The position numbers and the translations under genes are program-made. The notes beneath the pieces are model-generated. The model was not told the DNA's origin. It searched no databases and saw only the letters and a program-made list of their open reading frames with translations. Positions 26,018 through 34,345 of a DNA stretch of 64,000 nucleotides are shown here, piece by piece. Position 1 is the first letter of the stretch. Each line of letters opens with the position of its first letter. The DNA comes from DAIDKA01 sp035487155 (GTDB taxonomy: Bacteria; Pseudomonadota; Gammaproteobacteria; Steroidobacterales; Steroidobacteraceae), in the NCBI GenBank assembly GCA_035487155.1, contig DATHMK010000023.1, positions 62,001 through 126,000 on the forward strand, in the 5' to 3' direction.

Positions 26018-26689
26018 ATGGCACTACGAACAATGGCTTGGCTTACAGGGTTTGCGCTGATTGGCAGTGCGATATCCGTGAACGCCATGGCCGATGGCAC
26101 CGTTCTCGGGCTCTACAATCCCCTGGGAGTCTATGTGGGTGCGGGGTTGGGCAGATCCTCCCTCAACCAGACCGACCTTGATGAGTTTGCCTCTGACTTC
26201 CACCACATCGACGGCCAGCCGCTGGGCTGGAATGCCGTGATCGGCGTACGCCCGCTGCCTTTTCTGGGCGCAGAGGTCGAATATATCGACTTCGGCAACA
26301 CGCACACGGGCGCACTTGCGGCCTACAACGCGAACCAGTTCCTGGGTGCCGACGTGCATGACCAGGCGGCGGCGCTTTTTGCGGTCGGCTATCTGCCGCT
26401 GCCGATTCCGTGGATGGAGCCGTTCGTCAAACTCGGTTGGGCGGAGATGTGGGAACACGACAGCTACTCGGGCATCTACAATGGCGTCTTTGTCAATGGC
26501 ACGCCGTTGGGTCTTCAGTCAGCCTCGCAGACCACTCACCCCAATGGCACCGCCTACGGTGGCGGCCTTCAGTTTCATTTCGAACAGTTTGCGGTACGGG
26601 CGCAGTACGAGCGCATCAGTGGCGAACGATCATTCGGTGGCTGGAACAACCCCGACCTGTACTCGGTCGGCTTGAGCTGGACTTTCTAG
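26018..26689 (+). CDS. Outer-membrane beta-barrel protein (OmpA/OprG-like, paralogue of 54025-54630)
   Basis: The product is 223 residues. A signal peptide (about 1-27, ending NAMADG) precedes an eight-strand barrel: GVYVGAGLGRSSLN, GWNAVIGVRPLPFLGAEVEYIDFGNT, TAYGGGLQFHFEQFAVRAQYERIS and a terminal strand LYSVGLSWTF ending in Phe, as needed for BAM insertion. GAGGAGCGG upstream supports the ATG at 26018. The role could be a small porin or surface protein. A sister protein lies at 54025-54630, sharing the GVRP/GIRP-LGAEVEYIDFG signature and the terminal strand. Confidence 0.85.
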   Translation: MALRTMAWLTGFALIGSAISVNAMADGTVLGLYNPLGVYVGAGLGRSSLNQTDLDEFASDFHHIDGQPLGWNAVIGVRPLPFLGAEVEYIDFGNTHTGALAAYNANQFLGADVHDQAAALFAVGYLPLPIPWMEPFVKLGWAEMWEHDSYSGIYNGVFVNGTPLGLQSASQTTHPNGTAYGGGLQFHFEQFAVRAQYERISGERSFGGWNNPDLYSVGLSWTF

Positions 26690-26988
26690 ACAGGGCGCGG
26701 CTGGCTCTGATACTCGCGTGTGACCGCCGCGACCTGCACGCTATACGAGGCGTACCAGCGCTCGCGGCCGGATTTCTGCGCCAGCACATGCTCAGGATGC
26801 GCGCGCCAGGCCCGAATGGAGGCCTCATCGGGCCAGTAGGACAACGCGACCTCCTGGTCACCCTCGGTCACGGCGTGGAAATCAAGGCACCCGAACTGCG
26901 TCAGCGCCAGTTCCCGCATTCGCGCCGCAGTGGCGGAATACTCGGCATCGAAGGCCCGGACCCGGGCGCGGAAGATGACGACGTACAT
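26686..26988 (-). CDS. Antibiotic-biosynthesis-monooxygenase (ABM)-domain protein
   Basis: The product is 100 residues, a single ferredoxin-like ABM domain: MYVVIFRARV at the start, FGCLDFHAVTEGDQEVALSYW in the middle, and EASIRAWRAHPEHVLAQ as the helix. These dimers often act as small oxygenases or haem-binding proteins; many have no known activity. ATG 26988 is chosen because it places strand 1 at the N-terminus. The last four bases overlap the stop of the convergent barrel gene. Confidence 0.8.
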   Translation of the reverse strand: MYVVIFRARVRAFDAEYSATAARMRELALTQFGCLDFHAVTEGDQEVALSYWPDEASIRAWRAHPEHVLAQKSGRERWYASYSVQVAAVTREYQSQPRPV

Positions 26989-26999
26989 GCGGGTGCAGG

Positions 27000-27575
27000 C
27001 TAATGCACCAGGGCCTTCGAATCCACCTCGAGCACTTCGACCGTGAATGTCATGCCGGCCGAATCCCCGGTATTCGGTATGCAAAAGGAGGAGTAATCAA
27101 GCTGCCGGCTGGTGAATAGCGGCAACAGATCGCGTTCCGTCTGTTCGAGCAGTTCGCACTGCTGGCCGTGCGAGGTGTCCAGGTTTTGGATCCGCGTCAG
27201 ATCAACCCTGCGCCAGTGCGCCCGCACGATATTCGGATCGGCCCGTGATACCTCCTCGGCCGTGGCCGGGACCAGAACCGAGATCGTCGCCTGGATGCCG
27301 GGCGCGCGGGAGGCCGTATCCAGCTCTGATCCACAATGCGTCGCGTGCACGTTGAAGCCCTGTTTGCGCGCACCGAGGGCCTGCAGAATCACCAGCATGC
27401 TCTTCCTCAGCCCCTCACAGGAGTACTGAGTGGCGAGCCCCTTATAGATGAACTGCACATCGCGGGTGACCCACTTGGCAGGTTGCGATGACTGGGCCGC
27501 ATCCTTGGCGATGGCAACATGCGTGCTCATCAAGAGGGCTGTCGACACGATCAGATTGCGCACGTACGGATGCAA
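27000..27575 (-). CDS. Secreted protein, unknown function
   Basis: The product is 191 residues starting with TTG at 27575, supported by AAGGAGT six bases upstream. A signal peptide (about 1-24, ending HVAIAKD) precedes a mature domain with four cysteines (SCEGLRK, HCGSEL, QCELL, FCIPN) that could form two disulfides. No family recognised. It is 11 bases upstream of the ABM gene and likely in operon with it, and lies 18 bases downstream of lepB. Confidence 0.5.
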   Translation of the reverse strand: MHPYVRNLIVSTALLMSTHVAIAKDAAQSSQPAKWVTRDVQFIYKGLATQYSCEGLRKSMLVILQALGARKQGFNVHATHCGSELDTASRAPGIQATISVLVPATAEEVSRADPNIVRAHWRRVDLTRIQNLDTSHGQQCELLEQTERDLLPLFTSRQLDYSSFCIPNTGDSAGMTFTVEVLEVDSKALVH

Positions 27576-27593
27576 AGCCTACTCCTTAGGGAT

Positions 27594-28262
27594 CTACAGT
27601 ATCCGCTCACCGAATCGTTTGAACCGCGGCATCCAGTTGCCCTTGAAGTCCGCGGACACCAGCACATGGTGAGCCCGGCCGATCAGCAGGCGGCGCGGCA
27701 CGAAACCGATGTAGCGCGAATCACCGCTGTCATCTCTATTGTCGCCCAAAAAGAAATAACTGTCCGCAGGCACCACCACCGGACCGAAATTGCGCCGCGC
27801 CTGAACCTCCGGCAGGAACTGGATCTCGCGACGACTGCCATCGATGATCTCGGCGGACTTCACCGCCAGGGTGGAGCCGGCATAGTCTCTCGGCTCGCGA
27901 TAGGCGCGCAGATCTTCATACTCCGCCACTACGCCATTGACGTAGAGCCGGTCATCCCTTAGCTCGACGCTATCGCCCGGCACCCCGACCAATCGCTTGA
28001 TGAGACGTACGCCGTCGGTCGGCGAATGAAACGTCACGACATCCCCGCGACGCGGCTCACCCACTCGGGCAAGTGAAATATCGGTCAGCGGTAGCTTCAG
28101 GTCGTAGGCGATACGGTTCACCAGGACCACGTCACCGTCCAGCAGCGTCGGATGCATCGATTCAGACGGGATGGGATTCCAATCCGCGAGCGCGGTGCGA
28201 AACAACCCAAAGACCAGCAGGATGATGAGAAACGAACGGTTGTTCTTCAGCCATTGCGTCAT
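27594..28262 (-). CDS. lepB: Signal peptidase I
   Basis: The product is 222 residues. One N-terminal transmembrane helix (about 9-26) is followed by box B PSESMHPTL with catalytic Ser35, and box D with general base Lys90 in RLIKRLVGVPGD; box E GDNRDDSGDSR is also present. This is the enzyme that removes signal peptides from exported proteins at the periplasmic face. It is shorter than E. coli LepB (one rather than two helices). It is not next to lepA, rnc or era, so it may be a second, accessory copy. Confidence 0.92.
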   Translation of the reverse strand: MTQWLKNNRSFLIILLVFGLFRTALADWNPIPSESMHPTLLDGDVVLVNRIAYDLKLPLTDISLARVGEPRRGDVVTFHSPTDGVRLIKRLVGVPGDSVELRDDRLYVNGVVAEYEDLRAYREPRDYAGSTLAVKSAEIIDGSRREIQFLPEVQARRNFGPVVVPADSYFFLGDNRDDSGDSRYIGFVPRRLLIGRAHHVLVSADFKGNWMPRFKRFGERIL

Positions 28263-28339
28263 GTGAATCCCTCGGAAAAATCGGCAGCCGCCCGCCAATT
28301 GGACCCGTCCGGCACGGGACGGTTCCCTGCTGCATTGCG

Positions 28340-29953
28340 CTATTGCGCCTTGCCCACCGCCGCCACGGTTGCCAGTGCCTCCGCGATGATCGAGGCAGGA
28401 TACCCCAGTCGCTCAAGTACCCGGATGGCGTTTCGCTGTGTGCTGGCCCCCGCATGCAGCTTGTGATCGAAAAATCCTTCCACCGCAGGGTCTTCCTGGA
28501 AGTAGAAGAGTTTGAAGTTTTCACCCAGCAGGTGCTGGAGTTCTACATCGTGGGTGGTCACCAGCGCCTGGGCGTTCTGGCTGATCGCCCGCAACACCGC
28601 TTTGGCCACCGCGACCCGCTCCACCGTATTGGTGCCGCTGAAGGGCTCATCCAGGATGAAGATCCGGCACCCGCCCGTGGCCGCTTCCTCGATGAAGTCG
28701 CGTATGGCCTCGGCCTCGGCGAAATAGCGACTCTTGCCGGATTCGACCGACTGATCGCCACGGATCAGCGCCCGTACCGGCGAGCGAGGCAGGGTCGCAC
28801 GGTCGGCCAGACAGACACCGAGGGTGTGCCCCAGGATGACATTCATGGCGACCATCTTGATGAAGGTGGTCTTGCCCGTCATGTTTGACCCGGTTACAAG
28901 CGCCGAACTGCCCATCAGAGTGATTGAATTCTTCACGGGTTGTGGGATCAGGGCGTGATACCCGTTCTCGATCATGATTTGTGAGTCGCTGGCGAGACTG
29001 GGTCGACAGTGCTGCGGGAAACGCTGCAGAAAGCCTGCGACCGCGATGGCTGCGTCCACTGCACCGATCCCTTCGAATGTCGAAAGCCAGCGCGTGCGGG
29101 TTCGCAGGAAGCGCTCGATCGATCTTCCAAAGAGCGCGAATCGCAGCAGGAAGAACAGATCGGCGATGATGACCAGGCCGCCGAGCTGCGAGTTGCGGAT
29201 CGTCTCCAGCCAGCCAAGGGATCGGACTTGAGAACCAAGCTCCCGGCGCACTGGGTCCTCGGCGGCGAGTCGGCTCAGATAGGGCGAGCCGTCGGGGCCG
29301 CGCACGGCGGCCAGGCGGTTTGCCACGGCCAGCATCTGTCCGCAAACCAGCAGCGCGCCGACACTCGTCCCGAGTTTCAGGTCGACCCTTCTCCAGATGA
29401 ACATGTTGATGAGGAACGGGATGGCGCATAACCAGACCGGTGCCAGATGAGCGATGGCGACCGGTATGGCGATGATGGCCAGCGCCATGCAGGGTATGAC
29501 CAGGTGTTGCAGCGGGATCTTCTCCGGCTCGGACCCCAACAGCAGCTCCGCCATGTAGGCGGCTGAGTCGATCTCGAGGGCCTTCAGTGCCAGCTGGATT
29601 TCTTCGCGCAGCTCGCTGTTGGAGCCCAGGACTTCGTAGGCGCGGTGGCGTTGATCCAGTTCGTCCTGGTTGAATTCGTAGGTGCGCAGCTGATGAAAGA
29701 GGTATTGCCGCCCGATCGGTGTAATCGTGGTGTCGAGAGTGGTGAAATACTTGGGGAACTCCAGATCCGCCCAGGTCTTGTCATCCACCACGGCGGATCG
29801 CTCCGAGAGCTTCCGGGTAAGGTCAAAGTAGCGGCTGGCGCGAAAGCCATCCTCTTCACCGGGAAGCCCCCACCGCGCACGCAGCTCCGCGCGGCGGTTC
29901 AGCCACGGGAAGAGCATCCCGGCAAAGTTCCTCAGGTCGCTGGCGAAACCCAT
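28340..29953 (-). CDS. MutS-family ATPase, membrane-linked type
   Basis: The product is 537 residues. The C-terminal third is a MutS-type ABC ATPase: Walker A TGSNMTGKTTF (about 350-360), signature region KSRYFAEAEAI, Walker B CRIFILDEPFSGTN and the D/H-loop TTHDVELQHLL. The N-terminal part has hydrophobic stretches (about 150-185 and 262-280) and a helical core domain but no mismatch-recognition domain. Such MutS-like proteins are common in Bacteroidetes and Gammaproteobacteria and are unlikely to repair mismatches; the role is unknown. It lies 77 bases upstream of lepB on the same strand. Confidence 0.8.
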   Translation of the reverse strand: MGFASDLRNFAGMLFPWLNRRAELRARWGLPGEEDGFRASRYFDLTRKLSERSAVVDDKTWADLEFPKYFTTLDTTITPIGRQYLFHQLRTYEFNQDELDQRHRAYEVLGSNSELREEIQLALKALEIDSAAYMAELLLGSEPEKIPLQHLVIPCMALAIIAIPVAIAHLAPVWLCAIPFLINMFIWRRVDLKLGTSVGALLVCGQMLAVANRLAAVRGPDGSPYLSRLAAEDPVRRELGSQVRSLGWLETIRNSQLGGLVIIADLFFLLRFALFGRSIERFLRTRTRWLSTFEGIGAVDAAIAVAGFLQRFPQHCRPSLASDSQIMIENGYHALIPQPVKNSITLMGSSALVTGSNMTGKTTFIKMVAMNVILGHTLGVCLADRATLPRSPVRALIRGDQSVESGKSRYFAEAEAIRDFIEEAATGGCRIFILDEPFSGTNTVERVAVAKAVLRAISQNAQALVTTHDVELQHLLGENFKLFYFQEDPAVEGFFDHKLHAGASTQRNAIRVLERLGYPASIIAEALATVAAVGKAQ

Positions 29954-30016
29954 CCCCAGTCCATTGATTTCAACTGCCCGATAATATCTCCAAGTACCGG
30001 GGTATGGGGATTTAGC

Positions 30017-30211
30017 TCAGGCGCTGCGCTTGCGTGCCTTTTTCTTCGGGATATGTGCGCCGGCCTTGCGGGCCTCGGACAGGCCGATGGCGATCGCCTG
30101 CTTGCGGCTGGTGACCTTCTTGCCCGAGCGCCCGCTGCGCAAGGTGCCCGCCTTCATCTCGTGCATGGCCCGTTTGACCTTTCTGGCACCGGTATTGCCT
30201 TTAGCTGCCAT
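30017..30211 (-). CDS. DUF6496 small basic protein
   Basis: The product is 64 residues, very Lys/Arg-rich, with the conserved VKRAMHEMKAGTLRSG start and a KQAIAIGLSEARKAG middle, the DUF6496 pattern, and a KKKARK tail. Nucleic-acid binding is plausible from the charge but unproven. ATG 30211 removes a 12-residue unlikely extension. The gene stands alone between the MutS-like gene and an OmpA-like gene. Confidence 0.8.
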   Translation of the reverse strand: MAAKGNTGARKVKRAMHEMKAGTLRSGRSGKKVTSRKQAIAIGLSEARKAGAHIPKKKARKRSA

Positions 30212-30315
30212 GATTTTAGTCCGCCTGTGACCTACCCAGACACACACTGTGTGCGACAGCTGCGTCCAGGAACATCAGGTCCGCCACGCGTGAATGCGTG
30301 GGAATCGGCTGATGA

Positions 30316-31161
30316 TCACGGGGTCACGACAATTTCGGCGCGTCGTCGCTGCGGATCCTTGATGCCATCGGCCGGCTCCAGATTCGCGTCCCAGCGCACA
30401 CTGAGTGCCGAGCCCGCCGGCAGACCCAGTTTGTGCAAGGTTTTTGCCAGCTCCTGAGCCCGCAGTCGCGCGATGTCGGGAATTTCCTCGGCAAGAGATC
30501 CATCGCTGAGCAAGGTGCTGCCGCGGCGGCCGATGATCGCGATGCTGCGGGCCTGCACGGCCTGCGCATACTGCGCGGCCTTGAGGGCCTCGCCGATGGT
30601 TCGGGAAGCAAGTTCGGAATCAAAGTCATAGGTCAGGGTGAAGGCTTGCACTCCATACGGCGCGGTCACGGTGGGGGCCGCCGCCGGCGGCGGCGGGCTG
30701 CGCAGCGCCGAGGCCGCGGTATTCGGCCCCGGACCCCGACGTCCCAGGATGTGGAAACGTGGGTCCGCCGGTAGAAGTTCGTTGCAGCTGGCATCCAGTT
30801 CGCGCATGACGGACACGACGGGAGGCATGGGTAAGGACTCCCCGTCCGCGCTCCCGGATGGAATATTGGATGTCATGTAGTCCGAAGTCAGCGCAATGCC
30901 CCCGCACACCCGCGGTCCACCCGCGAGCCTGCCTTCCACCAGAACCCGATGACCCAGCCAGGGAGGCCCCCAGCCACCCGAATCGGTCTGTATGCCCAGG
31001 AAATACAGCTCGCCTTGGTAGCGCGCGAGCCAGCACGGAACGTTGTCGGTGTCCTGCAGCACCGGGCAGGCCACGAAATTGCGCCGCTCGGAGGGCGTTG
31101 CGGCAATGGCCGCCGTCGCCACCACGAGCAGGAGTGTCGGTTGCCAGCTGGCTCTTAACAT
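30316..31161 (-). CDS. Exported OmpA-like C-terminal domain protein
   Basis: The product is 281 residues with a signal peptide (about 1-20). Residues about 25-150 are a cysteine-containing domain I do not recognise. A Pro/Ala-rich linker (about 152-168) leads to an OmpA-like domain (about 172-280) with FDSELASRTIGEAL, the IARLRAQELAKTLHKLGL helix and the QRRRAEIVVTP end, where Arg would contact peptidoglycan. The start sits four bases after the stop of the cytochrome gene, so they share an operon. Confidence 0.65.
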   Translation of the reverse strand: MLRASWQPTLLLVVATAAIAATPSERRNFVACPVLQDTDNVPCWLARYQGELYFLGIQTDSGGWGPPWLGHRVLVEGRLAGGPRVCGGIALTSDYMTSNIPSGSADGESLPMPPVVSVMRELDASCNELLPADPRFHILGRRGPGPNTAASALRSPPPPAAAPTVTAPYGVQAFTLTYDFDSELASRTIGEALKAAQYAQAVQARSIAIIGRRGSTLLSDGSLAEEIPDIARLRAQELAKTLHKLGLPAGSALSVRWDANLEPADGIKDPQRRRAEIVVTP

Positions 31162-31164
31162 CGC

Positions 31165-32769
31165 TCACAACACCGACAGAAAATTGACGAGATCGGTCCG
31201 TTCCTGCTCCGACAGGCCGATGTTGAAGCGTCGATCGTAGAAGTCGACCACCGCCCGCAGGTCCGGCGCCGAGCCGCTGGCGAAGTACGGCGCCCTTGCC
31301 GCCAGGCCGCGCAACTGCCCCATGACGATGGAGCCCACGTCGTAGCACTTACCGGAAATCAGTGCGCGCCCCGGATCGTGGGTGAAGATCACGCGGCCAA
31401 GAAACGGATGCGGGCGCGCCTCGGGTTTACACACGATCTTGAACAACGGCAGATCCGGCTTTGAATCGTAGCCGGGAGAGGATATGGCTTCACTCGCCCA
31501 GGGTTCATTCGTGGTGCCAAGGTCACCCCAGCCCGCCGAAGCGTCGGTTCCGACCATCTGCAGGTTATGGCAGGTCACGCAGGTACGCTTGGCGGGATTG
31601 CCCAGTCCGACCGTGTTGATGTGCGTCACATCGCGTATCCAGAACGGCCGGTTGAAGAATACGTCGTAGCCACGAATGACCGAGGCGTGAAAGCTCGCCC
31701 GGGCATCCCCTGGGGGCACGGTCGGCTGCTGCCATGGCACGAAGGACTTGAAAGCGGGATTGCCGAAATTGTCGCCGAGCACGCCGCTCGGGGACTGCAG
31801 CAGATTTTCGGTACCGAGCGCCGCGGGAGCCCCGGCGGCGGCGAAATCATCGCCCCATGCGTCGCTTTGCTGGGCCGCATAGACCTGGGACTCGAAATCC
31901 ACGATCGACTGCAACTGCGCTTCGGTGAGTGGCTCACGAACCTGCAGGTGATCCCGCGATGCGTCTCTGGCCTGCATCCTGAGGCTTGGTTCCCGAGCGT
32001 CCGACATGATATTCATGGCCGAATAGCGGCCACTTTCCGGATCCCGGTCCATGACCATGGCGAGTCGCTTTGCATTGAACGGACCGGCAGCCCCATAGAT
32101 ATTGGCTCCGGCATCGACCGCGAGGTACTTCAGGTTGGCCACCACGCGCGGACGACGGAAGACCGAAATATGCGGATCAGGAGCGCTCAATCCATACTTC
32201 GGATCGGTATTGCAGCCGCTCGGATCGCGCACCACCTCGATGGTGAATTCCGGTTCAACCGGGCTTCCGTCCGGCCCAACGGTGCGCGGCCAGGGCAATG
32301 AAACCCGAAACAGGCCGCGTTTGAGCAATAGGGAATGGGACGCTTCCTGATCCTGGGACAGGCTTGGACAGTTCGAGCCATCGATTGCGGCAAAGAGCGG
32401 ATCCTTGCCGCGCGTCTCCTGCCAGCGCTGGCGAATCGCCACGACCGACAGGCCCATCGCGCTGCCGGGTTGATGGCAGCTCACGCAGGCGCGCCCATTG
32501 GTCCCCAGCGGTTCGAAGAAAGGATTGCCGCGCATGGTCACAGGCCCGTGCGCGAATTGGGTTCCGACACTGCCGGAAGCATCCGCAAAACGTACCTGCG
32601 CCGGCAGCACCGTGCCCTGTCCGGGGGCGATCCAGTAGTCCGCCCCCATGGCGCAGGGCGAGCAGCAACCGACTGCGGTCAGCATCACAGCCGTCAGGTA
32701 CGGCCACTGAGAGCTGTGTTTCCGATCGCTCACAGATCGAGCCTCACTTGGCCGGCGGCCCCCGGCCAT
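31165..32769 (-). CDS. Di-haem cytochrome c (CcpA/MauG-like peroxidase family)
   Basis: The product is up to 534 residues. A signal peptide lies at about 13-42; the N-terminus may really begin at GTG 32733 (residue 13), giving a cleaner signal. Two c-haem sites are visible: ACVSCHQ (C95, C98, H99) and TCVTCHN near residue 397. The C-terminal region (RGLAARAPYFASGSAPDLR) is typical of the di-haem peroxidase/MauG group. It should act in the periplasm, reducing peroxide or oxidising a partner. It is followed by the OmpA-like protein. Substrate unknown. Confidence 0.85.
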   Translation of the reverse strand: MAGGRRPSEARSVSDRKHSSQWPYLTAVMLTAVGCCSPCAMGADYWIAPGQGTVLPAQVRFADASGSVGTQFAHGPVTMRGNPFFEPLGTNGRACVSCHQPGSAMGLSVVAIRQRWQETRGKDPLFAAIDGSNCPSLSQDQEASHSLLLKRGLFRVSLPWPRTVGPDGSPVEPEFTIEVVRDPSGCNTDPKYGLSAPDPHISVFRRPRVVANLKYLAVDAGANIYGAAGPFNAKRLAMVMDRDPESGRYSAMNIMSDAREPSLRMQARDASRDHLQVREPLTEAQLQSIVDFESQVYAAQQSDAWGDDFAAAGAPAALGTENLLQSPSGVLGDNFGNPAFKSFVPWQQPTVPPGDARASFHASVIRGYDVFFNRPFWIRDVTHINTVGLGNPAKRTCVTCHNLQMVGTDASAGWGDLGTTNEPWASEAISSPGYDSKPDLPLFKIVCKPEARPHPFLGRVIFTHDPGRALISGKCYDVGSIVMGQLRGLAARAPYFASGSAPDLRAVVDFYDRRFNIGLSEQERTDLVNFLSVL

Positions 32770-32781
32770 TTTCAGGAATTA

Positions 32782-32796
32782 GTTTATCACATAAAC
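32782..32796. promoter_or_regulatory. AT-rich palindrome in the divergent gap before the cytochrome gene
   Basis: GTTTAT and ATAAAC form a perfect 6-bp inverted repeat around CAC, an AT-rich 15-mer in an otherwise GC-rich window. It is centred in the 90-base gap between the divergent cytochrome and chorismate-lyase-fold genes and could bind a dimeric regulator of both. Confidence 0.4.
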
Positions 32797-32859
32797 CATT
32801 GATTTCAGTTTGCGGTGACATTGCAACGGCCCTTACACTGCGCGCGGAGGTAATCATTC

Positions 32860-33537
32860 ATGCCATTCTTTCCTCGCAGCATCGCCTTGTTGCTTGTCGC
32901 AGCGGCAGGCCCCGCCGCCATTGCGGCCCCTGCCGAGACCGCCAGCACCTGGCTGGATTCGTATACGACCCGCCTGGAGGCACTCGCGCTGCTGCAGACT
33001 CTGAATGCCGATCTGCTGTCGCACGACAGCGCCACGGTCACCCTCGATCACTGGTGCGCATCCCACCATCTCGGGGATCCGCCGACCATCACGGCCGAAC
33101 TTGTCCATGACGCCGACAAGCCTGCGACAGCAGCGCAGCGGGACCTGCTTCATGTGAGCGCAACCGAGCCTCTGGTATACCGGCACGTGCGTTTGCATTG
33201 CGGCTCCCACGTACTGTCGGAAGCTGATAACTGGTACGTACCGGGGCGGCTGACGCCTGAGATGAACCAGGCCCTGGAACACAGCGACGTTCCATTCGGC
33301 CGGGCCATAGAGGCCCTGCATTTCCAGCGCCATACCCTGTCGGCGCAGCTGCTGTGGGCACCGCTGCCGGAGGGCTGGGAGATGACCGGACCGACCGCCG
33401 AGCACGACAACAAGCTGATGATTCCTGCCAACGTGCTGCAGCACACCGCGGTGCTGAGCCTCCCGGACGGGACCCCAATCAGCGCCTTGACGGAAACCTA
33501 TACTTCAGAAGTGCTGGCGTTTCCCGAGCCGCGATAG
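32860..33537 (+). CDS. Exported chorismate-lyase/UTRA-fold protein
   Basis: The product is 225 residues with a signal peptide (about 1-23, ending IAAPAE). The mature domain has the chorismate-lyase/UTRA fold layout: VYRHVRLHCG, then SEADNWYVPGRLTPEMNQA, PFGRAIEA, and the strand ISALTETYTSEVL. Chorismate lyase (UbiC) is cytoplasmic, so an exported version cannot make ubiquinone precursor from chorismate in the usual way; it probably binds another small molecule. GGAGG upstream supports ATG 32860. Its end overlaps the convergent DUF4184 gene by 40 bases. Confidence 0.7.
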   Translation: MPFFPRSIALLLVAAAGPAAIAAPAETASTWLDSYTTRLEALALLQTLNADLLSHDSATVTLDHWCASHHLGDPPTITAELVHDADKPATAAQRDLLHVSATEPLVYRHVRLHCGSHVLSEADNWYVPGRLTPEMNQALEHSDVPFGRAIEALHFQRHTLSAQLLWAPLPEGWEMTGPTAEHDNKLMIPANVLQHTAVLSLPDGTPISALTETYTSEVLAFPEPR

Positions 33538-34310
33538 CGCAGCTGGCGGTTCAGCAGCGCGCTCACGATCAGGACGGCGAGAAACAGCCCGCGCAGGAAC
33601 GAGATCGCCACGCTGTGGACATGTGCGCGCACCGCGTGGAAAGACAAGTCGTCATCGGCGACCAGCAGATCGAACCCGGCCGTACATATAAAGGTCACGG
33701 CGACGAACAGTAGAACCCATCTGCGCCGTTGCAGGTCACTGAGCGCGCGCTGCAGCGGCGCCTGCGGACTGCCACGACGAAGCGCGTAGACGATGACCGC
33801 CCCAATGATCAGCAGTCCGAGTACCGAGCTGGCACCCTGCAGCAGCCCTGCGCCGATCAGATGATGACCGTGCACGGTGACGACCCAGTCATCAAGCTCC
33901 GGAATCATGCGCATGCCGCGCGAGCCCTCATGCGTAAAGGCATCCCAGGCCAGGTGCGTGATCGCACCCACCAGCACCCCCCCGGCCGCCAGCAACCATT
34001 GCCAAGGATTGTTCAGCGCCGCCGGCGCCGCAAATGATCGCCAGCGCAGGTAGGCCTGGTCCGGCAGCAGGCTGAGCAGCGGCGTCTTCATCAGACGCTG
34101 GAACACCCAGTAGCACAGCAGCCCCAGAGGCAGACTGAACGTCAACAGGCTCACTGCGCTGTGGGTGATCTCCCGGGGCGGGTGCTCGGGCATGAGGTAT
34201 CCGAGATCGGGCACCATGCTGCCGATGATGGCGGCGGACAAGACCCGCCAGCGCGCCAGCCAACGCGAAAACGGCAGCACGGCCGCGGCATGGGAAATCG
34301 TGTAGGGCAT
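33498..34310 (-). CDS. DUF4184 membrane protein
   Basis: The product is 270 residues, with about six transmembrane segments. MPYTISHAAAVLPF at the start and the metal-binding-like His/Asp residues in GSMVPDLGYL, THSAVS and THLAWDAFTHEG match DUF4184, a relative of membrane-bound metal-dependent YdjM-type hydrolases. The predicted active site faces the membrane. No substrate is known. The start ATG 34310 is 35 bases from the divergent aldolase gene. Confidence 0.85.
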   Translation of the reverse strand: MPYTISHAAAVLPFSRWLARWRVLSAAIIGSMVPDLGYLMPEHPPREITHSAVSLLTFSLPLGLLCYWVFQRLMKTPLLSLLPDQAYLRWRSFAAPAALNNPWQWLLAAGGVLVGAITHLAWDAFTHEGSRGMRMIPELDDWVVTVHGHHLIGAGLLQGASSVLGLLIIGAVIVYALRRGSPQAPLQRALSDLQRRRWVLLFVAVTFICTAGFDLLVADDDLSFHAVRAHVHSVAISFLRGLFLAVLIVSALLNRQLRYRGSGNASTSEV

Positions 34311-34312
34311 CG

Positions 34313-34342
34313 TTACGGAAAGCGTCTCATGGTCCGTATGAT
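34313..34342 (+). promoter_or_regulatory. Candidate promoter of the aldolase-mtnP-mtnA operon
   Basis: TTACGG (34313-34318) and TATGAT (34337-34342) are spaced by 18 bases. The -10 match is good, the -35 weak. A start near 34349 would be leaderless for ATG 34346, or give a 27-base leader for GTG 34376. Confidence 0.35.
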
Positions 34343-34345
34343 ACG

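Noticed and set aside
32810..32839. Promoter-like TTGCGG / TACACT pair before the exported chorismate-lyase-fold gene
   Set aside because: Spacing is 18 but the predicted transcript start falls on the ribosome-binding site, so it is unlikely to be functional.
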